From positions 3,534,001-3,598,000 of the forward strand of contig NC_068972.1 in NCBI RefSeq assembly GCF_016808095.1: a stretch of DNA of 64,000 bases, in the 5' to 3' direction. Each line of letters opens with the position of its first letter. Position 1 is the first letter of the stretch. The DNA comes from Vigna angularis. Lineage: Eukaryota; Streptophyta; Magnoliopsida; Fabales; Fabaceae. This document shows, in pieces, positions 45,773 through 59,000 of the stretch. The position numbers and the translations under genes were made by a program. The notes beneath the pieces are model-generated. The model searched no databases and was not told the DNA's origin. It saw only the letters and a program-made list of their open reading frames with translations.

Positions 45773-48700
45773 GAACACTGTAAGGGCATTCTATTCCTTT
45801 ACTTGTATTTGATGCAAATATGAAAAAAAAAAACATATCTTAGCTATGTTCGTAGGCAATTTGTCTACTGAATGATTGAATGTCTGTGACTCTACTGTTA
45901 GTATCAATGTAAGTTATAACAATTCTGCCTGTGGAAGATAGTTTTCACAATCTATCTATTTTTGACTGGGTAACTCTCTTCAGCAGAAAACTTGTGGTTT
46001 AGCAGTTCTCTATCTCTCTACTTTAAGACAGAAAACTCTTGTGTGACATCTTTCTATTTAAGACAGCTTTTCTGTTCTGGCACACCCCCAAAGTCAATAA
46101 AATACCATTTGCATATATTTTGACATTGCTATTTCCTTCCAATGGGTGGTGTTCTGCTGTGTTACCTTTTGGTGAGTTTTCATGTCAGCTAAAGTTATCA
46201 TAGGAAAAGTTATATATGCCTTGAAGCTGAAATAACTAGTCATCAGTGATCTCTGAAAGATGTAAAAGATCTGCAGAAAGGGTATATTTTATGGGATAAA
46301 GTTGTAATGCATAAAATGTGTAATTGTATTTTCTGGTAGTTATATCATATTTGTGCAAATTCCATCTGTTTTCTGAAAGGAGACACTTTTTTTTGTATAA
46401 CTTTTTCAACAAAATAATTCTAGCATTTTTTTTAGCAGGTATAAATTATTCCTTCACTGTGCAGAAAAAACCTTTAAACAGCTCATTTGAAATTTTTGGT
46501 TAACGTTTTCTGTTTGAAATTCAGGGTGCAAATGGATGAGTGAAGTCTAGTTAGGAGTGTACGATGAAGTGCTTGAGGTTTGAAATTTCTTTTTGCTGGT
46601 GGGATGCTATGGCTCTGTTGATTGATGGTTAGATGGTATGCTTATTCTTCAGAATCAGGATTGACCAATAGCTTTGACGTAGGTGGGTATTCTCTTATGA
46701 TTTTCTATGTAGCACATGGAAGAGGCTTTTTGTGAACTTTTATCAATGGGTATATTGCCCTAGTTACATTTTATTTGGACAAGATTATCAGAGAGGGTAA
46801 AAAGTAGGAAGGATGGACATGGAGAATTTGTATGCATTATGGTTTTTTGCACGAAAAGGATTTGGGTTGGGTGGGTTATATAATGTGCTACTGAATTGGT
46901 TACTTACGACTTGGAGAGTAACGAGATAATTGGTCAGATAGGCTTATAAGATGGATGTTTCTCTTGTACTTACTGGTGTTTTTGGTTCTCCAAATATGCT
47001 GAAATGCCTTCTTCGTGTTTCCGTGTTTCCTTGACGGAGAGGGAGTAAAGTGCGTATAAGATACTCAACATAGCGTATTGATACTATAATAAGTGTACAA
47101 TGAATGATATTTACTGTCAATCTATTTATAATATTTTAAGGGGTCTTTTTACTTGAATTAACTTAGATTAACTCCATCCAGTAGCTTTAATACATGATTT
47201 GTGGTTTATTAAGCGATTAAGTGCGTATTGTCATTTATTTGTTAATTCTGAGACAAGATTGTTCCCGGTAACCGATATTATCTCAGCTCCAAGCATAATA
47301 ATATTTTCTTTAGTAGAAATGCAACCCTAAAAAAAATAATGAAAAAAATGTCTTGGTGTGTTCATGCTAATTGTATTTTGTTCATTGAGTACATTAGAAT
47401 CGGATACATTTTAGCAAGAAGTCTACGAGTCGTTTACATTTGAAATGTGTGATATCGTTTATTGGTCAACATCGTACTATTCCTCTTTAATGATCCCCAA
47501 AAGTAATTCAGCTCTGCTTGCCGGGAATATATTATTCAGTCACTTTGAAAGGGTAGTGTTTACTTATGGCCAAAATCAAACAAGGAAAAAGCTTTCTAAT
47601 GGCTCAAACTAGGGAATGGTATAAGTAGAGTAATGTACAAACTTGGTTTTTTAACAGGAGCAGATTTTGGAACCTGGTTTGCTTTTGTTGGATTTCTTGA
47701 TAACTTCCAAATTAAGGCTTTGGCTCGAAGAAAAAAAAAGGATAGAAAAGGAACAAATCGTTTTGGTTTTCTCCCATGTAATGCATTTAACGACTTACAA
47801 GTAATTTTGTACAGCTTTAAGGTTGACAAAGAAGACAATCACATCTCCTTCGTAATAACTTGTGGATATTTTTTGTAAGAACCCGTTGATTTAAAGGCCA
47901 TTGTCATCCGTAGTTGGTAGTTACACTCCCTCGCCTTTAGGCACAAATTAGAATCCCCTTAATGAAATATTATTACTTTCAATGTTGAATGCAATTCAAT
48001 CAATTATGATTTTCGCACTGGTTTAAAATTTGAAAATCTGGATTGTTTGGTATTCCGCACTCAACCCATATATAGAATTCAGTACTTTCTTCTTTTTTTC
48101 TTTTTTACTTAGAAGGGATTCTGTATGAGGTAATCCTGAACTAGTGATTGTTACATAACCGTTAAATTTATTCAGTGACTGATTAAGATGGGTGGTGGTA
48201 CGAATAGCTTAGGGGAAGACTAAAGACGTTCCTCGACTAAAGTAACATGGTTATCTTGCTCTAATCTGAATTTGGTTCATAATAGAATGGATTGATCTGT
48301 GCTGCATGAAAATTATGAACTAATTTTTCTGACTTATCCTGCCTAATATTTGATTCATAAGTATGTGGGTTGACTTATGTAAGAATTGTTTATTTTTAAT
48401 TTTATTGTTTTGATTTAACCATCATAATATATTGGGTCCAAAGAAAAAAATATAGTTTACATGTAACTAATAAAATATTAGTTTAAAATAAAATAACAAT
48501 TATATATTTTTTATCTTAGTTTTTTCAGTTGTGGTTATTAAGAATTTTTATTGAAATTAAGAGCATTATTAATCATAATGATAAGTTCAAGCATTTATCC
48601 GGCTAATTAATAACTTTTATAGTTATACACACATAATAATTAGAAATCACCATTCTTATATTATGGAATATTTGTCTTTTCATATTATATTAATAACATT

Positions 48701-49700
48701 TTATTCTTTTTGCGATTTAAATTTATATGGATTATGTGGACTCGTTCCCCATCAAGTAGTTGTTTATGTGAATTGCAGGTTATGCGGGACATACCAAAGT
48801 AGGCTAAAACACTTACTTCCTCCTGTACTTTTTCTTGCGAACTTATGGATCGGTTTACATAATCTGTCCCACATTATCATCCTGGTGGTTGAGAGAAAAA
48901 AAAACTTGGATTTACCAAAATATTATAATTATTTTGAAAAATAATTGAAAATTAAGGAAAATGATACCGTGACTCCAAAAATTTTTTTACACCTATTTGA
49001 CGTTACCCTTTACTTTTTTTTTCTTTAAAAATACAAAATTTAATTTTTATTAGAACCATTTTACTCTTATAAAGAATTGTCAAATGGCAATTATTCATGT
49101 CAAATCCTCCGAATAATTTCCATACAAGAGCCATGTCATATGTGGACACATAATGCAAGTAGAGGAGTTATTATCTCAGTTGATGATAAACAAATAAAAA
49201 TATAACTTATATTATACTTAACTAATATAATATTAGACAGAATAATATTATTTTTCATTTGTAACCTAGACTAAAGGATAAAATTCACATGTAGATTGTT
49301 GAAAAAACAAATATTTATATTTAAAACAACCGCAAAACACAATGGTAAATCATAATAATAGACTTCACATGTTTCTAAACAAGTAGTCTAAGCGTAAATA
49401 ATTGTAATTAGAGGAGTTATCATCTCATATACAAATAAAAATATGGGAGTCCACTTAACTATTCCACTATTAGACAAAATAGGAATTCTTTTTTTCATAG
49501 CCTCCACTAATAGACGAAAAAAAAATCAATTGCGGGGTTAGCTGGAAAAATACACACACACTTGAATATTTCATATAAAATTTAATATAAATATAATACA
49601 TTTTTTAAAATATAGTGTCTTCATCTTCGCTGCATCCCTGAGATAGATCAAGAATATGGTAGTCCTCTATGTTGAGCAAAACAAATTCTGTGTATAAGCG
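45773..49700. other. RTNLB 3' flank and intergenic DNA
   Basis: The first kilobase is less AT-rich and may include a 3' UTR. From about 47 kb to 49.7 kb no gene is supported. Frames at 47596-47878 (overlapping on both strands) and 48663-48944 have no recognisable domains. Confidence 0.5.
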
Positions 49701-49764
49701 TTAAAATTTTAATTTTTGACTGGACTATAATACTCCAACAACGTGTGCAGTCAAAGGCATATAG

Positions 49765-49785
49765 GTATATTCATATTGAATATCC
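49765..49785 (+). promoter_or_regulatory. Two P1BS (PHR-binding) sites
   Basis: GTATATTC at 49765-49772 and GAATATCC at 49778-49785 both fit GNATATNC, the binding site of PHR1-type MYB-CC regulators of phosphate starvation. They lie 380-400 bp upstream of the SPX start codon and 5 bp apart. Confidence 0.65.
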
Positions 49786-50050
49786 ATGCATAATCAGTTT
49801 TTTTATTGTGATCCATCAATCACCAAATTATAATATTGTGGTACATTCACTACAATCAGCAGTAGATTCGGGCATCATGTGATCAATACTAAGTGCTTTG
49901 TGATATATAGTAGATTTTCCCAAGATAATTTTCTAACAAGACAACAAAAACAACAGAATAGAAATGGAACAAATACTGTTATGCCTTCCATTAGGAAAAA
50001 GACGGAGAAAACTATGCATTTGCGTCCGAAATTCAACTTTCCGTCCGCCC

Positions 50051-50058
50051 GAATATTC
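50051..50058 (+). promoter_or_regulatory. Core-promoter P1BS site of the SPX gene
   Basis: GAATATTC, the palindromic form of P1BS, 108 bp upstream of the ATG and just before a TATA-like AATAAAAG (50071-50078). Confidence 0.7.
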
Positions 50059-50165
50059 CAATCCCCCAACAATAAAAGCCTGCATTTTGTTTCCCTTCAA
50101 CCCTTCCACTCAATCAGCTTCAAGCATCGTTCTGATAAGTCTGCAGAAGATTATATCATCGTAAG

Positions 50166-51383
50166 ATGAAGTTTGAGAAGATACTAAAGAGCCTCATCGA
50201 GCAGACCTTGCCCAGTTGGCGTGACAAGTTCTTGTGCTACAAAATCTTGAAGAAACAGTTGAAACTTATGTGTTCCGAAGATGGCCAAATCGATCCCAAC
50301 CAACTCAACCGCTTCCTTAACCTTCTGCAGCAAGAGATCGATAAGTTTAACACTTTCTTTATTGAAAAGGAAGAAGAATATGTCATCAAAGGGAAGGTGA
50401 TTAACTAAATATCAACTTACATATTCATCTCTTCTTTTTTATATTCCAAACTTGTTTGGATAAACTTCTCAAGCAAACACTCACTAAAAAATGGTAAAAA
50501 TAAGGTGAAATGAATAACGTTTCAAACCCTTTTCCCATGAGAGACATTTTGTTCATTTTACCTTTCTGGTTTTTTTATATTATTATTCGTACTTAAGATT
50601 AAGATGATCGTCCTAACAACACCGTGAAGATATAATCCATGGTTTGTGTTGCAGGAGTTGCAAGACAGGGTTATGGAAGCCTTGGATTTAAACGTAGACT
50701 TAATGTTAGAAATAGTAGATTTTCACGGAGAGATGGTTTTGCTAGAGAACTACAGTACACTCAACTACACAGGCATGTTATGTTCTAAGAGCTCATGCAT
50801 AAATGCCAGAATTCACCAACTGGTTTTCTAATGAATATGTATATACTTGAAGTGTGAAACTCTTCGTACTATAATAAGTTAACTGATCAGAACAGATTAA
50901 AGTTTGAAAGAAACTTATATAATGTGAAGGAAGAATAATAATGTAAAGCACGTTCCGATTATATGAACTAATGAGTTTGATGATGAATGTTGAAGAGCAG
51001 GTTTGGTGAAGATAATAAAGAAGCACGATAAGAAAACTGGTGCTCTACTTCGCGTGCCTTTTATCCAAGATGTGGTGAAGCAGCCCTTCTATGAAATTGA
51101 CGTGATTAACAAGCTTGTGAAGGACTGTGAGGTACTGAGCATTCTTTTCACCAATGGTCTGGGCTCACCGATGGGCCAAAATTTTATGGAAAATGGTTTT
51201 GGCTCCGTCAGTATCAATGAAAATGAAGAGACTGTAATGCATGTTCCCGAAGAACTTTCTGACCTAAAAACTATGAAGAACATGTATATCGAACTGACAC
51301 TGTCAGCACTGCATACCTTGGAACAAATCAGGGGTAGAGGATCAACTCAGAACATGTTCTCATCACCTTCTCCCCATAACTAG
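50166..51383 (+). CDS. SPX: SPX-domain protein (phosphate sensing)
   Basis: Three exons, 50166-50396, 50655-50772 and 51001-51383, give 243 residues made almost entirely of one SPX domain, as in stand-alone SPX1-SPX3 proteins. Landmarks: M-K-F-E-K-I-L at the N-terminus, L-P-S-W-R-D-K-F-L-C-Y-K-x-L-K-K, the F-F-I-E-K-E-E-E-Y-V core, and N-Y-T-G-L-V-K-I-I-K-K-H-D-K-K-T-G, which carries the lysine cluster that binds inositol pyrophosphates. Such proteins act in nucleus and cytosol: with InsP8 bound they sequester PHR transcription factors, and they are themselves PHR targets. Three P1BS sites upstream agree with that loop. Intron 2 (50773-51000) begins GC instead of GT: only CAG|GCATGT joined to AG|GTTTGG restores N-Y-T-G-L-V-K, so it is read as a GC-AG intron. 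The C-terminus is a short S/P-rich tail. Confidence 0.95.
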
Positions 51384-53285
51384 CCTTTGCATCTGCAAGA
51401 GGCTTCAAAGGAAATATAAATGAACTACAGATAGCAGCAACCTAGTACATAAGAATAACATGGATCTTCCCGTGTTTTTTCTTTATATATATACGGTTGA
51501 TATACATGGAGAAAGAGACTAATGGGAATCTCAGACACATGATGTTGTGTTATTGAATCTTAGTATAATGGTCTTTTCTTTGTGGAGATCCAACTCAATA
51601 AATTTTAATCAAAAACTTGTTTTACTTAGTAATTAGTATATATAGTTTGTGATGGTAAGAGGGTGTGGCTTGATTTTTATTTTGTTTTCTTGTCTGTTTG
51701 TTTTCTATGTATAAAATGATTTCTTCAATTTATTACGTTTAATAATCCAACATCAGAAATATAAGATAATTTAATATGTTAGTTGCAGTGTTCATCATAG
51801 ATTTTTAGTCTTTTAGTTATTCCCATTACTCGTTAGTAATTATCTCATCAAAAAAAGCATATTTTGCGTAATTTAAAGGTTTTAAAATGTCGTGTTTGAT
51901 AAATACAAACTCTCGATCTTGGTTAAAGTATCTTGTTTCTATTATTATATATACTGAATAGATGACGAGGGACATTGAAGAACAAAATTTGTAAGAACTT
52001 TCTTTGACTGCTTCAGCATCAGTAAAAAGAATGTCCAAAGTTGTTTAACACTTTTTCATCAAACTATATATTTATAGTGCACGCACAAGTGAAGCAAATT
52101 ATCTTTTAAAAATGGATCGGATAGTGCATTTTTGTTTAGTGTCTAAAAAAATTAATTGTAGAACCACCCTAATTGCTTCTGCATTTCCACCCTAATTACC
52201 ATAAAGTTATTCCATGTTTGGAAGTGTATCATGCTCTTAATTTGAATTAATTATTGCTAGTGTTGGATCACCAATTTATTGGACCATATTGACTTAATTA
52301 AAAAAAACATTTTTCTTTGTGAATTTTTAGCTCATTATGTCATTTAAAATAATGCAATCTTTTGGATTAGATTTTCAGGAGAGAGACAAAAAGACAATAC
52401 CTTTAGTAAGGAAAGAAAAGAAGTAATTAAGAGAGAATGAAAAAAAAAAGAAGCAACTGGTATATTCTATAAGTATAAACTAGCTTTGAGAAAAGAAATC
52501 CAATTTATAAAGCTTAATTTGTTGTTTAGTCGAGTACCAATTGGTTTTTTTTATATTGTTCTCCACCTTGGTAAAGAGATCGTATAGATTATCCGTGAAA
52601 ATTTTTCCTAAACTAAGTCCAACAAGTTTTTCCTCCACATTAAGATTTCCCCACAAATTTTGGTGTTTCTCTTATTTGTTTTGTACATCTTATTATTTTA
52701 CATATTATTTATATAGGAAATATTTAATCTGAATTTTACTTCTATTTTTGTTATCTTCATCAAATAAAGTTTTCCTAGTAATAAAAGGAACAAGGTTTTC
52801 TAAAAGAAATATCAAACTAAATGCCAGCCTTCATCAAACATAGTCTTCATTAAGATTCATAAAACTTTCCTAAACTTATTACCATTTCTTTATGGTTAAA
52901 GGTATATAGTAGAACAAGAAAAACTATGAATTCGATTCAAGTTCTTGCTACTCGCAATTTTTAGCATGACTATAATTAAGGTCTTTTTTCCAATGCATAA
53001 TATAAACCAAAACCTATATTATGTGAATCCGATGCATAATAAACCGAAACCTACTATTATGTGAATCCTGGGCATGAACCAAAACTGTAAAAGATTCTGA
53101 TGCATAATAGGGAGTGATACAAGTACAAAATAAGGGGTAAAAAGTAACTCTAACAAGGACAAAAACATAGCATCATACTGTCAAACAAGCTTGCGAGTAT
53201 TTTGAAAAGGATCAAAACCCGCAGATTCCATGACAGGTCTAATATACAATTATTTCAGAGTTGATTTTCGAAATTTCTCCGATTG
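51384..53285. other. Intergenic DNA between SPX and TIC21
   Basis: The convergent 3' regions of two genes with AT-rich DNA between. Nothing else recognised. Confidence 0.6.
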
Positions 53286-53490
53286 GATCTTACCGTAGAC
53301 AAGCTATGAGTGATGATGACTCCAAAACGACTCCCTCCATTATAATAATCTGCCCAAGGATCTCCATTTGTTGAGCCATTGTCATGTTTATTAGCAACAT
53401 TTGCACGGGTTCTTTTAAAACTGGAAATACACAATTTCGGGAATTGCCTAGGAAGAGGGCCTTAAAATGCTGTATCAAAAAAGAGGAACG
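53285..53490 (-). other. Exon-like minus-strand patch downstream of TIC21
   Basis: On the minus strand an acceptor-like TTTTTTGATACAG is followed by about 200 bp of balanced composition, ending in a donor-like CTACG|GTAAGATCC. One frame is open for 71 codons. Another reads N-K-H-D-N-G-S-T-N-G-D-P-W-A-D-Y-Y-N-G-G-S-R-F, which looks more protein-like than random AT-rich DNA, but I do not recognise it. It could be an exon of an unannotated transcript, a gene relic, or part of the TIC21 3' UTR. Confidence 0.35.
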
Positions 53491-53570
53491 TAATTCATTA
53501 CGCAAACAACCACCAGAAACGGGGGATAATTTTTGGGTGTGATTTCATCATACTAGTCTCTTGGTACATG

Positions 53571-55827
53571 TTATGCAAACTTGGGAAATGGAGTCGCTTC
53601 TGAAGGTGGTAACGTGACTGATCTCAACAACTCCAGAGAGAAAACAAGCCCAAGGAAATGTGAGAGAATAGTGTTCGCTGATGCCTGCAAAACAAAGATG
53701 ATAAATGTTTAAAAGTGTTACTCGTTTCTTGATGAGTAGCACCGAGAAGTCAAACATTGCGCTACTGCCGAAGACCATATATTGTACTCAATACAATCAA
53801 AATGTTGCTTACATTGAGTTTTGTTGAGTTTTGTTTGTATGGAAATATTTTCCCTATGACCAATTATTACAAAATGACACAAGTACACAAGTAAATCTTG
53901 AAAACAGTAAATACTAAAACATTCGCTATTACACTCTTTCGAATACAGCCTTCACTAAGCGATAAAATTCAAATGGGACCCACTAAAAAATGCGGAGTCT
54001 ACCCCCAATTTAATCAATCTCATTAATTGTTTGGTAGAACTTCATAAATTTTACCAAATTGTGAAAAAGTGTATTAGAAAGTGTGTTTTACCAGCAATCA
54101 CCATTTTGTAATTGTAATTTAAACACATCAACTTGATGGGGAAAGATATATACGAAACAACAGAACAGCCTTCCCTATTTTCAGAAATCAATTGCCATAT
54201 ATCAAATTTGTCTTCTCTAAAATAACGGGCGCAATTAATAGGTGAAAGGGGAGAGCAGTTAATATGAGGGAGTAAACAATTTAACCATTATATAGTTTGA
54301 AATGCATATGCGTATACTTTATCACAATCTATATAACTCTGTGCTTATCCTCCTGAATGCACTCTCACTTTAGGGGACTCATTCAGTTCATACACTCTCA
54401 ACATACTACCAACACTTTAAAACTCTGGGAGGGTTTTTTTTCTGTTTTCAATCCTACTGTAAGTTAAGCTCCACTAATCCAAACTTCAACCTCCAATAAC
54501 AGGAGTCAAGACATGTCCCCAATTCATTATTTATATATTTATCATTAAAATGGTGAAGATCGGCAATGGCAGAAGACAAAGAACCAAACAGATAGAGGAA
54601 TTTGCTCATATGGGAAAAAGATGTTCATAACGGGGGCTATAAGAAGATAAAGACCCGGCTTTCATCTGAATGAGAGGCTTGTTAATAACATAACTGACAA
54701 CTATACAGGTCAAATGGGAAACTAGTGAGAATAACACTGATAAAAACAAGAGCTGGTCTAAAATAAAAGAATCTGGCTCCAGCACAAACCTACAAGAAAA
54801 TAGACAAATTTAATCTGCAGCAGGGAAACTTAAACGACATACCTGCACCAAAAATACATCCAATGCGAGAACTGGGCTGTTACCAGGGGAAATTCCCTGA
54901 TAATACGGGTTTGCAGAGGTAGTGAGAGCCTTAGCAACCAACAAGCCAACCGTGGCTTGCATCCCAAGAATAGCAGCGCCCATCCCCAACAGGTTCATTA
55001 CTATACCATTTTTCAAGCCTTTCACTACATCAGCACGAGGGGGTGCCTGAAAACACAAGTAAAAGGGAAAGCTAAGATACCTCATCAAAATTCACTTAAT
55101 AGATACATACAATGATTTCACATTAATATAACTAAATGCAGTTCCATCTTACAATAATTAACCTCGTTCAGAACCCTAAACAAATTCAAAATGCACACAA
55201 ACACACACCTTGGCGGGGTCATTTGCAGTTTTTCGAAGCTTCTCCGAAAGGCGAATGTAACCAAAGGACCAAAACACAGAAATGAAGGCCGCCACTATTC
55301 CACCCGCCGTGGCATAAAATGTGGCAGGAGATGTCACTTTTCCGGTAATGACAACGGAGAATGACAGTATGACGGCAGCCACGACAGTGCACACTAACTG
55401 ACCCCAAAACCCTAAGTTACCCAAACGCTTGAAATACCTCGCCGTCTTCTCCAATCTCTTCGCCACCTGCACCACAACAATTCCATTTTCAGGAACCCTA
55501 GAAATGCAATTCGAGTTCGCAATTGAATAGTTCAAAACCACTGGACAGTACCTGTTCGAGTTTTGCCTTCTCTAATTCGTCATTCGAAGCAGTGAAAGCC
55601 GTAGACACTTGAGAAGAAGCGCTTGCGGTGAAGGGAAGCTTCCATGGTTGACGAGAGAAGGAGGAACCGAAAGAGGAAGACGACCGAGACAAATTGAGAG
55701 GGAGTGAGGGCAGGGGATTCGACGGCAGAAATGGTTGGGAGAGACGAGGGGCGGCGGCAGAAGAGGCTGACAGTAGAACCGCCGTGAAGCTGCCGGCTCG
55801 TGTTGCCGGCAGTAGTAGCGTTTGCAT
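53571..55827 (-). CDS. TIC21: TIC21 / PIC1, chloroplast inner-envelope protein
   Basis: Four exons on the minus strand, 55552-55827, 55209-55466, 54843-55046 and 53571-53684, give 283 residues. Residues 1 to about 80 are rich in S/A/P/L and poor in acids, a chloroplast transit peptide. The mature part starts with a charged stretch (D-E-L-E-K-A-K-L-E-Q-V-A-K-R-L-E-K) and has four hydrophobic segments: around L-V-C-T-V-V-A-A-V-I-L, T-A-G-G-I-V-A-A-F-I-S-V-F-W, L-L-G-M-G-A-A-I-L-G-M-Q-A-T-V-G-L-L, and the last exon S-A-N-T-I-L-S-H-F-L-G-L-V. The protein ends L-P-P-S-E-A-T-P-F-P-K-F-A. Known from Arabidopsis as a component of the inner-envelope import complex and/or an iron permease (PIC1). All junctions are GT-AG and in phase 0. 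The last exon is separated by about 1.16 kb of intron. Confidence 0.95.
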
Positions 55828-55944
55828 TGCTGCTGGTGATGAAGAAAGAGGAGATTCTCCGTTCGCCTTTTATGGTATTTTCCTTATTCTGACTTTTGCT
55901 TTTCTTTATTCGATAATCCCAGGCTTTCAAATTCGGAATATAAC

Positions 55945-56002
55945 TGGGCCCAGCTTTTTATTGGGCTTCTCTGCTGGTCCATTTCCTCTTTCCCATTGGG
56001 CC
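55945..56002 (-). promoter_or_regulatory. Site II motif cluster in the TIC21 promoter
   Basis: TGGGCCCA (55945-55952), TGGGCT (55962-55967) and TGGGCC (55997-56002), 118-175 bp upstream of the TIC21 ATG. Site II/TCP motifs are common in genes for organelle biogenesis. Confidence 0.6.
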
Positions 56003-56029
56003 CTATCTCTGGATCACCGATAACGGTGT

Positions 56030-59000
56030 TCGCGAAAGTTCGGCTGTTTCTTTCTGCACCCAATACTTTTTCATGTCACCACTTAATTAAACAAAATATT
56101 ATAGTACATCTTTCACATTATTTCTGGAAAGAAAATGAACCATTTAGGTTATGTGATTTAAAAGATAAAATTTTATTTTTTAGATACTACATATCTTAAT
56201 TATTAGATTGATAACTTGATGTTGAGCTATTAAAAAAATGCATCCTTAACATAAATTTGTAACAATTAATTTAGTACATTTTTTTAATTATGTAATCAGA
56301 ACAAAATTTTCAGAATCAAGCACGAAAGAGTAAGCGGAGAAAATACTTTAGAATTAAGCATGGAAGAAGGAAGAAGGAGAAAATATTCTAACCTTTCTAA
56401 TATTTCATTCTACTGAAAAATTAGCAGATAATTATTCTAAATTATTTTTCTTTTGAACTCAGTTTCAATTTCCAGGTAACTCCAAGTTACTTTCTACACG
56501 TAGGGAAATTTATCAGGAATAGGGTCTGTTATTTTTTTTACATTTGTTCATGCCATGGTGTAAAGTTGTGAATTTTTTAATGAAGCATCTCAAAGGGTGT
56601 TTCATCCAGAAATCCAAGGATCAAAACTTTTTGTTCGGGATGGTTTAAAGTTATTTGGTTAAAGCGTTGAGCAAGGTTTTAAATTTTACGTTTTAAAAAT
56701 AAATATTTTAAGATATATTTTTAGTTACTTTGCTGACATTATTTAAAAAACAACATTATCATTATTTTCTAACAATTTGAAAACAAGACGTTGTATCAGT
56801 TTGATATGAGAAGTTGGGTGCAATTTATGATCTCAAGGCTGAAACTGTATTAGCCTTCAAAGATTTTACACAAAAAAAAAACAACTTTTTTGAATTAGAT
56901 AATAATTAAGGAGGCGAAGACACAGTCCAAGGAATCACGAAGTGGAATATTGCTATTTTGTTTGCATTTTTGGTTTTATCATAAATAGGCAAACATGTGA
57001 GGAGGCAACATTGTCATTATCGAGCACCTTAGGTGATGATAGAATGTGGTCACATGTGTTGTGGTTTACTGAGCTCTCAACGGGTAGTGCTGAGAAAACA
57101 ACAAAAAGAAAACAAATGCATCATTACCACTGATAGAAAGAGCAAGACAGCCTCAGCTAAAAGGAAAAGCAAAAGAGGAAAATGGATTCAAAGGTGGATA
57201 CGCTCTGCCATCTTCCCTTCAAACAATTTCCAACACAGATGATTACAAAAGCATTCACTTTAGACAACTTTAACCAAAGTATGGCTGGGTTTTACAATTT
57301 TACTGCGTCACCATCCCTATCTTATTTCCTTGTGTTACAGGTAACTATCAAGAAGGATATATACCACTTTAACACCACCTTACTCAATCAATTAAAATAA
57401 ATACTTAAATATTTAAATTATTATAAAAATTGTTGCTACAACATGTATGTTTGTTTAGTATGTGTATGAGAATACTTTAAATATAGTTATTTACATACAT
57501 GTATGTAAAAGGAAAAGAAAACTCATTATTGATGTCACATTAAGTAATATATGACTTGGCTATTGATCAGACACTCAACTATAACTCAAATCATCTAGTA
57601 AGTTATCAATGAATTTGATTGGCTACTGAACAATCTAGTTGGTCATTGATTAGACTGAGTACATTAATATTAATGTTGATCACTTAATCTACAATAAATA
57701 CCAAAATGTTTCAGAATTAAAGTCAACCGTTTATTTAGTAGTTAATAATTAATACAACCGTAAATATGTGTAATTTTCTATTTACTTAGAACTTTTATTT
57801 ATTTGGAGATAGACTTTAAATTAATATTAATCTAATTATGACCTAATTAAATGTAAATATACTTTATTTCTAAGTTATGATCGATCACTTTACTTGATAA
57901 TCAGTAAAATTTATTAGTGACTATTCAAATTATGACTACCTATGGTAAAATTAAAAAAAAAACAATATAAAAAAATTAGAAGAAAACAACATATAAGATG
58001 AAAATAAATTATCCACTTTTATCCACATGGACTCTGGGCACAAGAAGGATTGAGGGTTTCCATAAACTAATTCTGGGACCATATATTGGTTTTAGTAGGG
58101 TCTTGTTATCACAAGTTTGGAGCAGGATTCAATTCTTTTGTTTTTTGTTGCATGAGTTTTATCAATAGCCCCAAAGATACTTTTCGCAACACAAAATCTT
58201 TATCACGGTTCAGATTTTTTTTTCCCAAATAGCTTTTCACACTACTTACCTAATATTGTTTTATAACCAAATTATAACCTTATTTTACCACATAATTGAA
58301 AATATAAGTTAAAAAAAATTAGAACGACAAATTGCGACATGTTTCTCCAATTTTGTCTACTTCTGAAAATACTATTTAAAATAAAATAAAATTAAAAATA
58401 TAATAAAAATAATAATATTTTACGACATTGATAATATCTAAGATTTATTTTGTAATAACTTAAATAAAACGTTAAATATAGTGAATATTGATATTTTCTT
58501 AAAAATATTCAGTTATTTGATAATAAAAATAAAAAAAATTAAATGCTGATTTAAATTAATGATTTGAATGTTTTCATAATTAAAATTATTTATCATTTTA
58601 ATTATGCAAAATATAAACAATATTATCGTATTTATGAAATTAAACTTAATGTAATATCTCATTTGTAGTAACTAATTGATGTAAAATGTGTATTCTTGTT
58701 AGGTGTAATAAATATTTTGAATTTGAATAAATATATTTAATTTTGGTCAGATCATATTTTTAAAAGTTATTTTGTTAAGCTAAAATAATAAGTTTAAAAT
58801 AAAGAAAAATAGATAAAAATCGTTCTAAAATTAAAAATAAATAATATAGTAATTAAAATTTTATTAATTTATTAAAATATTGCTTTTAGTAAATTTATGG
58901 AATTAATAAATTAATACATAAAATGATATATTAAATTAAGCTGTGATATGATTTTTAATAAAAGAACATGTTACAATTATTTTTTAAGTTGTTTGATGGT

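Noticed and set aside
47596..47878. 80- and 81-codon frames on both strands
   Set aside because: Mutually antisense and without family resemblance; no promoter or splice context.
55694..56023. Plus-strand frame over TIC21 exon 1
   Set aside because: Antisense to the transit-peptide exon and promoter of TIC21.
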